Source of the DNA: Bacteroidales bacterium
Lineage (GTDB): Bacteria; Bacteroidota; Bacteroidia; Bacteroidales; UBA932
Direction of reading: 5' to 3'
DNA: 64,000 nt
Assembly (NCBI GenBank): GCA_004552965.1
Contig: SFMU01000004.1
Coordinates: 65,402 to 129,401, forward strand
Shown here: positions 1-8,968 of the stretch, piece after piece
Position numbering within the stretch: the first letter of the stretch is position 1
How the letters are laid out: every line of letters begins with the position of its first letter
Notes under the pieces: generated by a model
What the model saw: the letters and a program-made list of their open reading frames with translations, nothing else
Databases searched by the model: none
What the model was told of the DNA's origin: nothing
Position numbers and translations under genes: made by a program

Positions 1-1
1 C

Positions 2-1471
2 CTCTGTTCCAAGTTCGGCATTCCGGACGAGACCAGCGCGTTGATCTACTCCGTCTTCTATTGCGGAATCTATGTCCTCAGCCTTGTAGGCGGCATCATC
101 GCCGACCGCACGAGGAACTACAAGGGCACGATCCAGACCGGTCTCATCGTGATGGCAATCGGCTATGTCTGCCTTTCCATCCCTGTCACCGCGACTTCCG
201 TAAACCAGAGCTGGCTTCTGCCGTTCACCTGCCTTGCTCTTCTCCTGATAGCATTCGGCAACGGCCTGTTCAAGGGCAACCTGCAGGCCATGGTCGGTCA
301 GCTGTACGACAATTTCGAGGCCGAGGCTGCGAAGAAAGGTCCGGAAGCTCTTGAGAAGGCGAAGGGACAGCGTGACTCCGGCTTCCAGATTTTCTACGTA
401 TTCATCAATGTCGGCGGACTCATCGCTCCGTTCGTAGCCCCTCTCCTGCGCAGCTGGTGGCTCAAGTCCCACAACCTCATCTACAACGCAGGACTCCCGT
501 CACTCTGCCATCAGTACATCAGCAATTCGGGCAATATCCCTGCCGAGCAGCTCCAGAACCTCACCGAGCTCGCCCAGCAGGTCACCATCAGCGGGGACGC
601 CACCGTGAACATGGCTTTCTGCGAGAACTATCTCCAGATATTCAATGAAGGTGTCCACTATTCATTCATCGCTTCGGTGGCAGCCATGCTCATCTCCCTG
701 ACCATTTTCCTCCTCACCAAGAAGGGTCTCCCTGAGCCTGCGAAGAAGGAGGCAAAGGCAGTCGTAGGTTACACCCAGGAAGAGAAGGTGGCCATGGCAA
801 AGGAGATCAGGCAGCGCATGGCAGCCCTCTTCGCAGTGCTCGGCATCTGCATCTTCTTCTGGCTCTCGTTCCACCAGAACGGCCAGTCCCTCTCACTCTT
901 CGCAAGAGACTTCGTCCGCACCGACTCAATCGCCCCTGAAATCTGGCAGGCCGTCAATCCATTCTTCGTGATTGTGCTGACCCCTGTCATCATGGCCATT
1001 TTCGGAGCGCTGAGCCGCAAGGGCAAGGCAGTCTCCACTCCTAAGAAAATCGCAATCGGCATGGGCATCACCGGAATGGCATACCTCTTCCTCATGGCAT
1101 ATTCACTGCTCGCAGGCTACCCTTCAGGTGTCGACTTCAGAGGAATGCCTGTCGCTGATGCCGCAGCAATGAAGGCTGGTCCATGGGTTCTGATCATGAC
1201 CTACTTCTTCCTGACGGTGGCCGAACTCTTCATCTCGCCTCTCGGACTCTCCTTCGTTTCAAAGGTGGCGCCGAAGAGCATGCAGGGTCTCTGCCAGGGT
1301 CTCTGGCTGGGAGCGACCGCAATCGGCAACCTCTTCATCTTCGTAGGGCCTATCATGTACAACGCCTGGCCTATCTGGAAATGCTGGGCAGTCTTCCTCG
1401 CAATCTGTCTCGTCGCGATGAGCGTGATGCTTGGAATGGTCTCCTGGCTTGAAAAGGTCACCAAAGCGTAA
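2..1471 (+). CDS. POT-family peptide transporter (MFS), N-terminus outside window
   Basis: Proton-coupled oligopeptide transporter of the POT branch of the major facilitator superfamily, in the inner membrane. The frame is open from base 2, so the true start lies upstream of the window; a TTG at base 41 is only an internal codon. About 489 residues remain. Visible features are the loop GGIIADR after an early membrane helix, many hydrophobic segments, and the FHQNGQSLSLFA stretch resembling the conserved mid-protein POT motif. A Cys-containing loop at roughly residues 160-215 lies between two helix groups. The gene ends just before a strong hairpin. Family assignment is firm; the transported peptide size is unknown. 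Confidence 0.9.
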   Translation, partial: LCSKFGIPDETSALIYSVFYCGIYVLSLVGGIIADRTRNYKGTIQTGLIVMAIGYVCLSIPVTATSVNQSWLLPFTCLALLLIAFGNGLFKGNLQAMVGQLYDNFEAEAAKKGPEALEKAKGQRDSGFQIFYVFINVGGLIAPFVAPLLRSWWLKSHNLIYNAGLPSLCHQYISNSGNIPAEQLQNLTELAQQVTISGDATVNMAFCENYLQIFNEGVHYSFIASVAAMLISLTIFLLTKKGLPEPAKKEAKAVVGYTQEEKVAMAKEIRQRMAALFAVLGICIFFWLSFHQNGQSLSLFARDFVRTDSIAPEIWQAVNPFFVIVLTPVIMAIFGALSRKGKAVSTPKKIAIGMGITGMAYLFLMAYSLLAGYPSGVDFRGMPVADAAAMKAGPWVLIMTYFFLTVAELFISPLGLSFVSKVAPKSMQGLCQGLWLGATAIGNLFIFVGPIMYNAWPIWKCWAVFLAICLVAMSVMLGMVSWLEKVTKA

Positions 1472-1520
1472 GCCTCAGTCGCACCGAGGGCTTGTGCTGA
1501 ACACATACATCATGATTGTG

Positions 1521-1548
1521 AAGCGCTCGCCTGCCCTGGTGGGCGCTT
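1521..1548 (+). terminator. Hairpin terminator after POT transporter
   Basis: An 11-bp stem (AAGCGCTCGCC paired with GGTGGGCGCTT, two G-T pairs) with a short loop lies 50 bp after the transporter stop. The T tract after it is poor (TTCTTATG), and the next gene can start at 1552 right at its base, so it may also act as a barrier at that start. Confidence 0.5.
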
Positions 1549-1551
1549 CTT

Positions 1552-2271
1552 ATGAAAGCTGAAAGAATGACTCCGGAAACCGCTGAAACCCTGGTCCGCT
1601 GGGCTGAGACCTACAACGACAGGAAATACTTCGAAGAGGACCCCATCATCTTCCCGACACGATTCCTCGACCTGAGGAACCGGGGAATATGCTGCGTCAA
1701 AGACATCGAGGTGGCGGCCGTCTTCGCGGCGCATTTCGCCTGGGGACGGAGGTCGATGATAGTGCGGGACTGCACCAGGCTGTTCGACCGGATGGACTGG
1801 AAGCCCTATGACTATGTGATGAAGGGAGTCTGGAAGGACGACCCTGTCAGCGTGCACCGGACCATCCGATGGAGCGACACCGCCGCCATCTGCTCACGGT
1901 TAAGGGACATCTACCTCGGGAAGGACAGCCTGGAGCATCTCTCCAGGTCCGACTTCAGGGTACAGGTCTTCGGGCAGAAGGAAGATCCGAAGGCGCCAGA
2001 CAAGAAAATCAACATGATGAGGCGCTGGCTCGTCAGGAACGACGGCAAGGTGGATCTTGGAATATGGCGGGACACAGACCCCTCCACCCTTCTCATCCCC
2101 CTCGACGTGCACGTCCATGACGTGGCTTCCGCAATCGGTCTGACCGACAGGAGGCAGAAGGACATCACGACAGTGAGGGAAATCACCGGATCCTTTGCGG
2201 AAATCTTCCCCGAGGACCCGTGCAAGGGCGATTTCGCCCTGTTCGGCTACGGAGTGACACACCCAAGATAA
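1552..2271 (+). CDS. TIGR02757 / DUF2400 family protein
   Basis: Conserved Bacteroidota protein of the DUF2400 (TIGR02757) family, distantly related to helix-hairpin-helix DNA glycosylases; its reaction is not established. The family hallmarks are visible: NMMRRWLVRNDGKVDLGIW near residues 161-180, PLDVHVHDVA shortly after, and the C-terminal EDPCKGDFALFGYG. The length (239 aa) is normal. The start at 1552 sits directly after a hairpin; an ATG at 1567 (MTPETAE) is an equally plausible start. It is followed after 7 bp by the kinase-like gene, so the two are probably co-transcribed. Confidence 0.85.
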   Translation: MKAERMTPETAETLVRWAETYNDRKYFEEDPIIFPTRFLDLRNRGICCVKDIEVAAVFAAHFAWGRRSMIVRDCTRLFDRMDWKPYDYVMKGVWKDDPVSVHRTIRWSDTAAICSRLRDIYLGKDSLEHLSRSDFRVQVFGQKEDPKAPDKKINMMRRWLVRNDGKVDLGIWRDTDPSTLLIPLDVHVHDVASAIGLTDRRQKDITTVREITGSFAEIFPEDPCKGDFALFGYGVTHPR

Positions 2272-2278
2272 GAGGACC

Positions 2279-2908
2279 ATGGAACCGAGGATGTACATCA
2301 TTTCAGGCTGCAATGGTTCGGGGAAGACCACGGCTTCATATGCCCTCCTCCCCCAGCTGCTGGAGTGCCGTCAGTTCGTCAACTCGGACGAGTTTGCAAA
2401 GAGTCTTTCTCCATTTTCGCCTCAAAGCGCATCCATCGCCGCAAGCCGGCTGATGATCAGAAAGATCAGGTATCTTGTCCAGAGAAAGGAAGATTTCTGC
2501 ATCGAAACCACCCTCGCCACCAGATCCCTGAAAAGCATAATCGAAGATGCCCACTCTCACGGCTACAGAGTCACAGTGTTCTACATGTGGATCGCCTCAC
2601 CGGACCTTGCCGTAGAGAGGGTGAAAGCCAGAGTGGCAGCCGGAGGTCATCATATTGAAGAAGAGACCATCCGCAGGCGGTATTTCCTTGGGCTCCATTA
2701 CCTTTTCAGGGAATATATGCCGATCTGCGACCGATGGATTCTGGCGGACAACACCACAATCCCTTTCCGGATCGTGGCGGAGCGCTCCGACGACAGCGGC
2801 CTGACGGTCCGTGATCCCGAGACCTTCAGCCGGATAAAGGCGATCCATTCAGAATACGAAAGACTCATCAACCAGAAAGAAAACAGGAAAAACAGGAACA
2901 ACCAATAG
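2279..2908 (+). CDS. Zeta-toxin-like P-loop kinase
   Basis: Small P-loop NTPase of the zeta-toxin / AAA_33 group. Walker A is GCNGSGKTT at residues 10-18. SDEF near residue 40 fits the substrate-binding aspartate of zeta kinases, and ETTL near residue 80 matches the zeta ET motif. An Arg-rich segment (RVKARVAAGGHHI) resembles the lid that holds R-x-x-x-GGH in this family. Zeta toxins phosphorylate UDP-N-acetylglucosamine, but chromosomal Bacteroidota relatives without an epsilon antitoxin, as here, are of unknown substrate. It lies 7 bp after the DUF2400 gene and 2 bp before tldD, suggesting one transcript. Confidence 0.8.
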   Translation: MEPRMYIISGCNGSGKTTASYALLPQLLECRQFVNSDEFAKSLSPFSPQSASIAASRLMIRKIRYLVQRKEDFCIETTLATRSLKSIIEDAHSHGYRVTVFYMWIASPDLAVERVKARVAAGGHHIEEETIRRRYFLGLHYLFREYMPICDRWILADNTTIPFRIVAERSDDSGLTVRDPETFSRIKAIHSEYERLINQKENRKNRNNQ

Positions 2909-2910
2909 AA

Positions 2911-4335
2911 ATGTTCAAAACAAAGGATTATTACACCGACTTGTTCCAGGTGAGCGAAACCCAACTGGAAAGGCTTGTCGAGGAAGGTCTCGAACGTGGT
3001 GGCAACTACTGCGACCTCTACTTCGAGAACACCGTCTTCAACAACCTGTTCCTCAGGGACGGCATCGTGTCGTCGGGTGGATCCCACATCGACTACGGAA
3101 TCGGAATACGGGTTCTCGAAGGAGAGAAAACCGGTTACGCATATTCAGAAAGCACTGACGCGGCTTCAATGAGCGATGCCGCCCGCGCCGCAGCAGCAAT
3201 CGCCGGAGGGAAGAAAGGATCTCCGCTGAAAGTCGGCTGCCGCCTTCCTTCCTTTCCCAAGGATACCTGCACGTGGCAGAAGGACTGGATGGAGGAAAGC
3301 GCAGGGTACTATGTGCCATATATGGAAAAACTCCGCAACATGATATTCGCCAGGGAGCAGAAAGTCTCCAAGGTGATGCTCATGCTTCAATGGCAGAACA
3401 GTGACATCCTGATGTTCAATTCAGACGGAGAGATGACCTTCGACACCAGGCCGCTTGCCAGCCTGAATGCTTCCGTGGTGTTCACAAAAGATGGAAGGAA
3501 CGAGAACAACAATGCTTCCAGAAGCTTCAGGATGGGCTCGGAGATGCTCTCAGACAGCCTTCTGGAGGAGCTGGCCGATGCCGTTGTCAAAGGAATCGAC
3601 GACAGGTTCGAGGCCAGAAGGCCAAAGGGCGGAAGGATGCCGGTCGTCATGGGAGCCGGAGCTTCGGGCATTCTGCTCCACGAATCGATGGGGCATGCCT
3701 TCGAGGCGGATTTCAACAGGAAAGGCCAGTCCATCTTCTCTGACAAGATGGGCAGCAGGATCTGCAGCGAGGGGATAAGCATCGTGGATGACGGCACCCT
3801 GACAGCCAACAGGGGTTCGGTCAACTTCGACGACGAAGGCATCCCGGGACAGAAGACCTACATGGTCAGGGACGGAGTCCTCACCTCCTATCTCCACGAC
3901 AGGATCAGTGCCGGGTTCTACGGAGTGGCGCCTACAGGGAACGGACGCAGGGAGAGTTTCAGATATGCCCCGATCCCGAGGATGAGGACAACCTACATGG
4001 AAAGTGGAAACGCAAGGAAGGAGGACATCATCGCCTCTGTGAAGAAAGGAATATATGTCGATGAATTCTCCAATGGGCAGGTACAGATCGGAGAAGGCGA
4101 CTTCACCTTCTTCGTCAAGAGCGGCTACCTCATCGAGAACGGCCGCCTGACCCAGCCCGTGAAAGACATAAACATCATCGGAAACGGTCCCCAGGCCCTG
4201 TCCGACATCGTTGCGGTCGGCAATGACCTGAAGATCGACAACAGCACCTGGACCTGCGGGAAAGGACAGAGCTGTCCGGTCTCCCAGGGCATACCTACCG
4301 TTCTGATCAATAACCTGACAGTTGGAGGAGAATAG
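2911..4335 (+). CDS. tldD: TldD metalloprotease subunit
   Basis: Zinc metalloprotease subunit of the TldD/TldE (PmbA) heterodimer, which in E. coli degrades or matures unfolded peptides such as microcin B17 precursor and CcdA. The HExxxH zinc motif is intact as HESMGH at residues 257-262. The Gly-rich C-terminal segment (TCGKGQSC) is also typical of TldD. The length of 474 aa is normal. The gene ends at 4335 and its partner begins at 4336, so the pair is translationally adjacent. The start two bases after the previous stop has no competing in-frame Met nearby. Confidence 0.95.
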   Translation: MFKTKDYYTDLFQVSETQLERLVEEGLERGGNYCDLYFENTVFNNLFLRDGIVSSGGSHIDYGIGIRVLEGEKTGYAYSESTDAASMSDAARAAAAIAGGKKGSPLKVGCRLPSFPKDTCTWQKDWMEESAGYYVPYMEKLRNMIFAREQKVSKVMLMLQWQNSDILMFNSDGEMTFDTRPLASLNASVVFTKDGRNENNNASRSFRMGSEMLSDSLLEELADAVVKGIDDRFEARRPKGGRMPVVMGAGASGILLHESMGHAFEADFNRKGQSIFSDKMGSRICSEGISIVDDGTLTANRGSVNFDDEGIPGQKTYMVRDGVLTSYLHDRISAGFYGVAPTGNGRRESFRYAPIPRMRTTYMESGNARKEDIIASVKKGIYVDEFSNGQVQIGEGDFTFFVKSGYLIENGRLTQPVKDINIIGNGPQALSDIVAVGNDLKIDNSTWTCGKGQSCPVSQGIPTVLINNLTVGGE

Positions 4336-5703
4336 ATGGAGCAGATAAACGGAATGTTGACTTCGGAAGAAATCGGTATCGCCCGCAGAGCGTTGGACAC
4401 CGCTCTCAGACTGGGAGCGCAGAAGGTGAGAATCACGCTCAGCAAGAGCCTGATGGACATCATCGGCACACTGAACGGAGAACTCGACAAGGTGAACCGC
4501 TGTCTGGACAAATCGATGTCCTTCTGCCTCTTTGTGGACGGACGCTACGGCACATTTTCCACCAACAGGCTCAGGGACAGCGAAATCGAGTCTTTCCTGG
4601 CGAATGCCGTGGAGATTGTGAGGATGCTGGCCGAGGACAGGTTCAGGGACCTTCCGGACCCGTCCAGGACTGAGAAGGGCGCAAAGGAGGGCAATGAACT
4701 CAAACTCTTCGACCCGGCATATTCAAAGATGGACGCGGACAGGCGGAGGCAGCTCGCGCTGGATGCTGCCATATTCAGCAGACATGCGGGAGAGGACATA
4801 GTCTCCGAGGAGGGGGAATATTCAGACTCCCTAATCGACCTGATGGTCCTGGACTCGCAGGGACTGGAATGCAGGCACACCGAGACCGCCTTTGAATATG
4901 GTGTCGAACTCACCGTCAAGGATGCCGGCGGCAACAGGTACAGCGGCTACTGGTGGGATTCATCCCCGAGGTTCAATGAGCTGGACCTGCACGATTGCGG
5001 CGAGACAGCCCTTGCAAGGGCCAGGGCTCAGATCGGGCACAGAAGAATCGAGCCCGGGAAGTATTCCATGGTCGTGGACAACGAGAACTCGTCCAGACTT
5101 GTCACCCCTCTGCTGAAGGCGCTCGAGGGCTATGCCATCCAACAGAACAACTCCTTCATGCTGGACTGCCTCGGCAAGCAGGTTCTGCCGCAATGGCTGG
5201 ACATCATGGACGAACCGAGATGCGAAGGGGCTGCCGGCTCCAGACTCTTCGATTCGGAAGGTGTGTCAGTCAGGACAAGATCAGTGATCGGGAAGGGCGT
5301 GGTGAATGAATATTTCCTCACCACCTACATCGCCTCGAAACTCGGAATGGAACCGACCTGCGACGACATCCAGCGTCCGCATCTGCTGCCGTGCCACGCC
5401 CCCCACTGGCCGGCTCCTTCGACCTACGACAAGAAGGGTCTGATGGAGATGGTCGGAGAAGGTATCCTTGTGACCGGATTCAACGGAGGCAACAGCAATT
5501 CGGCCACAGGCAATTTCTCATTCGGTGTCGAGGGCTTCTATTTCAGGGACGGGAAGATCGTCCATCCGGTCAGGGAGATGCTCATCACAGGCAATCTGCT
5601 GACACTCTGGAACTCTCTCGTGGCAGCCGGGGACGACCCAAGGCTGTGCAAATCAAAACTTATTCCTACATTGGCATTTGAAAACGTGGATTTCAGCGCC
5701 TGA
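4336..5703 (+). CDS. pmbA: TldE/PmbA protease partner subunit
   Basis: Second subunit of the TldD/TldE peptidase. It aligns in character with PmbA (YSGYWWDSSPRF, GFNGGNSNSATGNFSFG near the C-terminus) and lacks an HExxxH motif, as expected for the non-catalytic subunit, which helps hold the peptide in the complex cavity. At 455 aa it is full length. It directly abuts tldD with no spacer, which strongly supports stoichiometric co-expression. Confidence 0.93.
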   Translation: MEQINGMLTSEEIGIARRALDTALRLGAQKVRITLSKSLMDIIGTLNGELDKVNRCLDKSMSFCLFVDGRYGTFSTNRLRDSEIESFLANAVEIVRMLAEDRFRDLPDPSRTEKGAKEGNELKLFDPAYSKMDADRRRQLALDAAIFSRHAGEDIVSEEGEYSDSLIDLMVLDSQGLECRHTETAFEYGVELTVKDAGGNRYSGYWWDSSPRFNELDLHDCGETALARARAQIGHRRIEPGKYSMVVDNENSSRLVTPLLKALEGYAIQQNNSFMLDCLGKQVLPQWLDIMDEPRCEGAAGSRLFDSEGVSVRTRSVIGKGVVNEYFLTTYIASKLGMEPTCDDIQRPHLLPCHAPHWPAPSTYDKKGLMEMVGEGILVTGFNGGNSNSATGNFSFGVEGFYFRDGKIVHPVREMLITGNLLTLWNSLVAAGDDPRLCKSKLIPTLAFENVDFSA

Positions 5704-5780
5704 TGCCGGATTCCGGCGAAAGCTGGCGACTCGCCACGCGGATGCAGAGACTTCGTACAGACAAAAATTCAAAACAGACA

Positions 5781-6419
5781 ATGAAAATAGAAAAGAACAA
5801 AGTGATAGAGCTCGCCTATGAGCTCGAAGTGGACGGGGCAATCGTTGACAGAGCTGTCGAGGAGCGTCCTCTTGACTACATCCAGGGCATGAATATGCTC
5901 CTTCCGAAATTCGAGGAATATCTCGAGGGCAAGGAGCCGGGCGAAAGTTTCGCCTTCACCCTCACCCCGGCAGAAGGCTACGGCTATTCCGAACCGGCAA
6001 TGGTGCTGAGTCTTCCGAAAACTGCCTTCATGCTGGACGGGAAGATGCACGACGAGCTCCTTGTGATCGGGAAGACCCTCCCGATGATCAACCAGATGGG
6101 CAATGTGGTCAACGGTACCGTCAAGGAGATTCTCGAGGATTCGGTGAAGATGGACTTCAACCATCCGCTTGCCGACAAGACCCTCAATTTTTCCGGCAAG
6201 GTGCTGTCTGTCAGGGATGCGACTGACAAGGAACTGACAGAAGGTCTCCACGGGGAGTTCCTGCCTCATGGTGGCTGTCACGGTGGCTGTCACGGAGGTT
6301 GCCACGGAGGCGGTGACGGTGAAGGTTGCTGCGGTGGCGGCAACGGTGAAGGCTGCTGCGGTGGCGGTGAAGGCGAAGGCTGCTGCGGTGGCGGCAACGG
6401 CGAAGGCTGCTGCTCTTAA
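5781..6419 (+). CDS. SlyD-like FKBP peptidyl-prolyl isomerase with Cys/Gly/His tail
   Basis: FKBP-type prolyl isomerase and chaperone of the SlyD group, probably cytoplasmic. The start at 5781 (MKIEKNKVIELAYEL) is chosen because it matches the SlyD N-terminus; an upstream extension to 5703 would overlap the pmbA stop and adds no conserved sequence. The FKBP core with inserted IF domain spans residues 1-155. The last 50 residues (163-212) are low complexity: three HGGC units, HGGG, then four near-identical blocks of the form xGEGCCGGG. E. coli SlyD has a His/Cys-rich nickel-binding tail in the same place, so metal binding is a reasonable inference; the strongly Cys-rich composition (11 Cys, 4 His) differs. 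Confidence 0.9.
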   Translation: MKIEKNKVIELAYELEVDGAIVDRAVEERPLDYIQGMNMLLPKFEEYLEGKEPGESFAFTLTPAEGYGYSEPAMVLSLPKTAFMLDGKMHDELLVIGKTLPMINQMGNVVNGTVKEILEDSVKMDFNHPLADKTLNFSGKVLSVRDATDKELTEGLHGEFLPHGGCHGGCHGGCHGGGDGEGCCGGGNGEGCCGGGEGEGCCGGGNGEGCCS

Positions 6420-6435
6420 GGAATCTGTCACATCA

Positions 6436-6486
6436 GCATAATCATAGCACTGGCATATTCATAACACAGGCATAATCATCAGCAAG
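6436..6486. repeat. Three 17-bp direct repeats in a short intergenic gap
   Basis: Units beginning at 6436, 6453 and 6470 share the pattern GCATAATCATAnCACnG, with the middle unit carrying the CATATTC hexamer discussed in the findings. They fill most of the 78-bp gap between the SlyD-like gene and the glycosyltransferase. Confidence 0.7.
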
Positions 6487-6497
6487 GCTCATCGGTC

Positions 6498-7604
6498 ATG
6501 AAGACAGCTGTAGTCATCCTCAACTGGAACACCAGGGACTTCCTCGGGAAGTTCCTCCCGCCCCTTCTGGACTCGATGCCCGAGGGGGCAGAAGTAATCG
6601 TAGCGGACAGTGCCTCGGACGACGGGTCCCGGGAACTGCTGGCCAGCCGTTTTCCACAGGTAAGAACAATCCTGCTGGATCAGAACTATGGCTTCACAGG
6701 TGGCTACAACAGAGCTTTCGAAGCCGTCTGCGCGATGGAAGGAGGGGAAGAGATGGAGTATTTCGTCCTGATCAACTCCGACATCGAGGTTTCGAAGGGC
6801 TGGCTCGAGCCCCTCGTCAGCTGGATGGACACCCACAAGGACTGCGCAGCCTGCGCGCCGAAGCTTCATTCCTATTTCAAGAAGGACAGTTTCGAATATG
6901 CCGGAGCGGCAGGCGGTCACCTCGACCGGTTCGGCTACCCGTTCTGCCGCGGCCGTGTGATGAAAAAGGTGGAAAAGGACTGCGGACAGTATGACTCGCC
7001 ATCGGATGTCTTCTGGGCGACCGGAGCCTGCCTGATGGTCAGAAGGTCGGCATATTCAGGAATCGGAGGGCTGGACGGCAGATTCTTCGCCCACATGGAG
7101 GAAATCGACCTTTGCTGGAGGCTGCAGCTGGAAGGCTGGCGCATCTGCGTGGTGCCCGAGTCGCTGGTATGGCATGTCGGAGGTGGCACTCTCCCGAATG
7201 ACTCCCCGTGGAAGCTCAAGCTCAATTTCAGGAACAATCTCCTGATGCTCCAGAACAATCTCGCCCTGACATATTCATTGGAAGAAATCAGGGAACTGAC
7301 CCCTGACAAGGCCGCCTCCAAGGCCATCAGGCGGGCAGCCTCCACCATCAGGTTCAGGATGCTGCTGGACGGGATGAGCGCCCTGGTCTATCTCCTCACC
7401 GGGAAGAAGGCTTGCTTCAAGGCCGTCTGGGAGGCCCACAGGGAATTCAGGGCCATGGGCAGGAAGCCGCAGGAGGAGCAGGTACGTGAATATGCCTCCA
7501 CCCACAGGACAATCGCGATTCCGGCACTCTATCCGGGATGGATAGTGTCCGAGAGCCTGCTCAGGGGAGATGGAATATTTGAACACTTAAGGAAAAGAAT
7601 ATGA
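6498..7604 (+). CDS. Family 2 glycosyltransferase
   Basis: GT-A fold glycosyltransferase of family 2, rhamnosyltransferase-like, acting at the cytoplasmic face on cell-surface glycan. Signature elements are VVILNWNTRDFL at the N-terminus (nucleotide-sugar binding), DSASDDGS near residue 37, the DxD-type NSDIEV near residue 95, and the acceptor-side ATGACLMVRR with HMEEIDLCWRLQLEGW near residue 210. There is a C-terminal helical tail without clear membrane segments. The stop overlaps the trkA start by 4 bp (ATGA), so the two are translationally coupled even though their functions are unrelated. Confidence 0.88.
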   Translation: MKTAVVILNWNTRDFLGKFLPPLLDSMPEGAEVIVADSASDDGSRELLASRFPQVRTILLDQNYGFTGGYNRAFEAVCAMEGGEEMEYFVLINSDIEVSKGWLEPLVSWMDTHKDCAACAPKLHSYFKKDSFEYAGAAGGHLDRFGYPFCRGRVMKKVEKDCGQYDSPSDVFWATGACLMVRRSAYSGIGGLDGRFFAHMEEIDLCWRLQLEGWRICVVPESLVWHVGGGTLPNDSPWKLKLNFRNNLLMLQNNLALTYSLEEIRELTPDKAASKAIRRAASTIRFRMLLDGMSALVYLLTGKKACFKAVWEAHREFRAMGRKPQEEQVREYASTHRTIAIPALYPGWIVSESLLRGDGIFEHLRKRI

Positions 7605-8962
7605 AGATTGTGATTCAAGGTGCAGGCGAAGTCGGCTCACATCTGGCCAAGATGCTCAGCCACGAAGCCAACGAGATTACCGTGATCGACGACAATGCGG
7701 AAAGGCTGGCTGCCCTGACAGCCATTGCCGACATCTCGACCATTCTCTCCCCTCCTTCTTCCATCAAGGGAATGAGGGATGCCGACGTACCCCATGCGGA
7801 CCTGTTCATCTCGGTTGTACCGTTCGTGCCACAGGAAGTGAACATAGTCAGCGCCCTGCTGGCGAAGAATCTCGGCGCAACCAAAGTGACCGCCAGAATC
7901 AGCGACAACAACTATCTGGCGACCGAGAACAAGATTCTGTTCAAGCAGATGGGCATCGAGCTCATGTTCTATCCGGAAAGGCTGGCCGCTGACGAGATCT
8001 GCGACCTTCTCAAGCATTCCTCCTCGGTAGAATCGATGGATTTCGCAAGGGGCAAGCTCCAGATCGAAGCATTCCGTCTTGAGGAAGACTCCCCTCTGCT
8101 GGACATGAAGATTGCCGAATTCGCCGCAATCACTTCAAAGGCCGACCTGCAGTTCCGCGTCATAGCGATCACGAGAGGGTCGAAAACCATCATGCCTAAA
8201 TTCGACACCAAACTGCTCTACCATGACCTGGTGTTCATAGTGGCCACAAAGGAAGGCATCGCTTTTCTCAGCAAGTTCCTGGGACACAGCACGGTGGAAA
8301 TCGACAGCGTGATGATTCTGGGAGGTTCCAGAATCGCCGAGCTCACCGCCCTCCAGCTTAGCAGCAAGATCAGCCGTGTCACAATTCTGGAAAAGGACAG
8401 GGAAACTGCCATCAAGCTTTCCGGGAAACTGGCGGGAAAGAATGTCCAGGTCGTCATTGGCGACGGAAGGAACACCGACTTTCTTGTCGAGGAGGGAATC
8501 AAGGACTATGACGCCTTCGTAGCCCTGACCAAGAATGACGAGGCCAATGTCCTGGCCTGCGTGATGGCCAAGCGGTTCGGTATCAGAAGGACCGTGGCGG
8601 AAGTGGAGAACATCGAGTACATACGCCTGGCAGAAGAGATGGGTGTGGACTCTATCATCAACAAGAAACTCATCACCGCAGGCCGTCTGTTCAAGTACAC
8701 GGTCAGCGGCAAGGCACGCCTGATAAAGTACATGAGCGGAACAGACGCGGAGGTCCTTGAATATATCGTCCCGGAAGGCGCACAGATCACGAAAGCGCCT
8801 CTGAAGGATTTCCGGTTCCCTAAAGATGCTGTCATCGGAGGCATCATCAGGGGCAGGGAATCCCTTATCGCAGTCGGAGAGACCTTGATCCAGCCATTCG
8901 ACAGAGTGGCAGTCTTCGCCCTGCCGGAAGCGGTTAGCGAAGTTGACAAATGCTTCAGGTAA
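7601..8962 (+). CDS. trkA: Trk potassium uptake regulatory subunit TrkA
   Basis: Cytoplasmic NAD-binding gating subunit of the Trk potassium transporter. Two RCK modules are visible: a first Rossmann motif GAGEVG at residues 7-12 with the acidic end VIDD, and a second starting near residue 230 (MILGGSRIAEL), each followed by a TrkA-C domain. The 453-aa length is typical. No trkH membrane subunit is next to it; in Bacteroidota trkH often follows trkA, but here a convergent ABC-F gene lies 6 bp downstream, so trkH must be elsewhere. Confidence 0.92.
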   Translation: MKIVIQGAGEVGSHLAKMLSHEANEITVIDDNAERLAALTAIADISTILSPPSSIKGMRDADVPHADLFISVVPFVPQEVNIVSALLAKNLGATKVTARISDNNYLATENKILFKQMGIELMFYPERLAADEICDLLKHSSSVESMDFARGKLQIEAFRLEEDSPLLDMKIAEFAAITSKADLQFRVIAITRGSKTIMPKFDTKLLYHDLVFIVATKEGIAFLSKFLGHSTVEIDSVMILGGSRIAELTALQLSSKISRVTILEKDRETAIKLSGKLAGKNVQVVIGDGRNTDFLVEEGIKDYDAFVALTKNDEANVLACVMAKRFGIRRTVAEVENIEYIRLAEEMGVDSIINKKLITAGRLFKYTVSGKARLIKYMSGTDAEVLEYIVPEGAQITKAPLKDFRFPKDAVIGGIIRGRESLIAVGETLIQPFDRVAVFALPEAVSEVDKCFR

Positions 8963-8968
8963 ACCTGA
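8955..8968. terminator. Small bidirectional hairpin between convergent genes
   Basis: TCAGG-TAAA-CCTGA spans the 3' ends of the convergent trkA and ABC-F genes. With only 5 bp and no T tract, it is weak support for a shared terminator. Confidence 0.25.
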
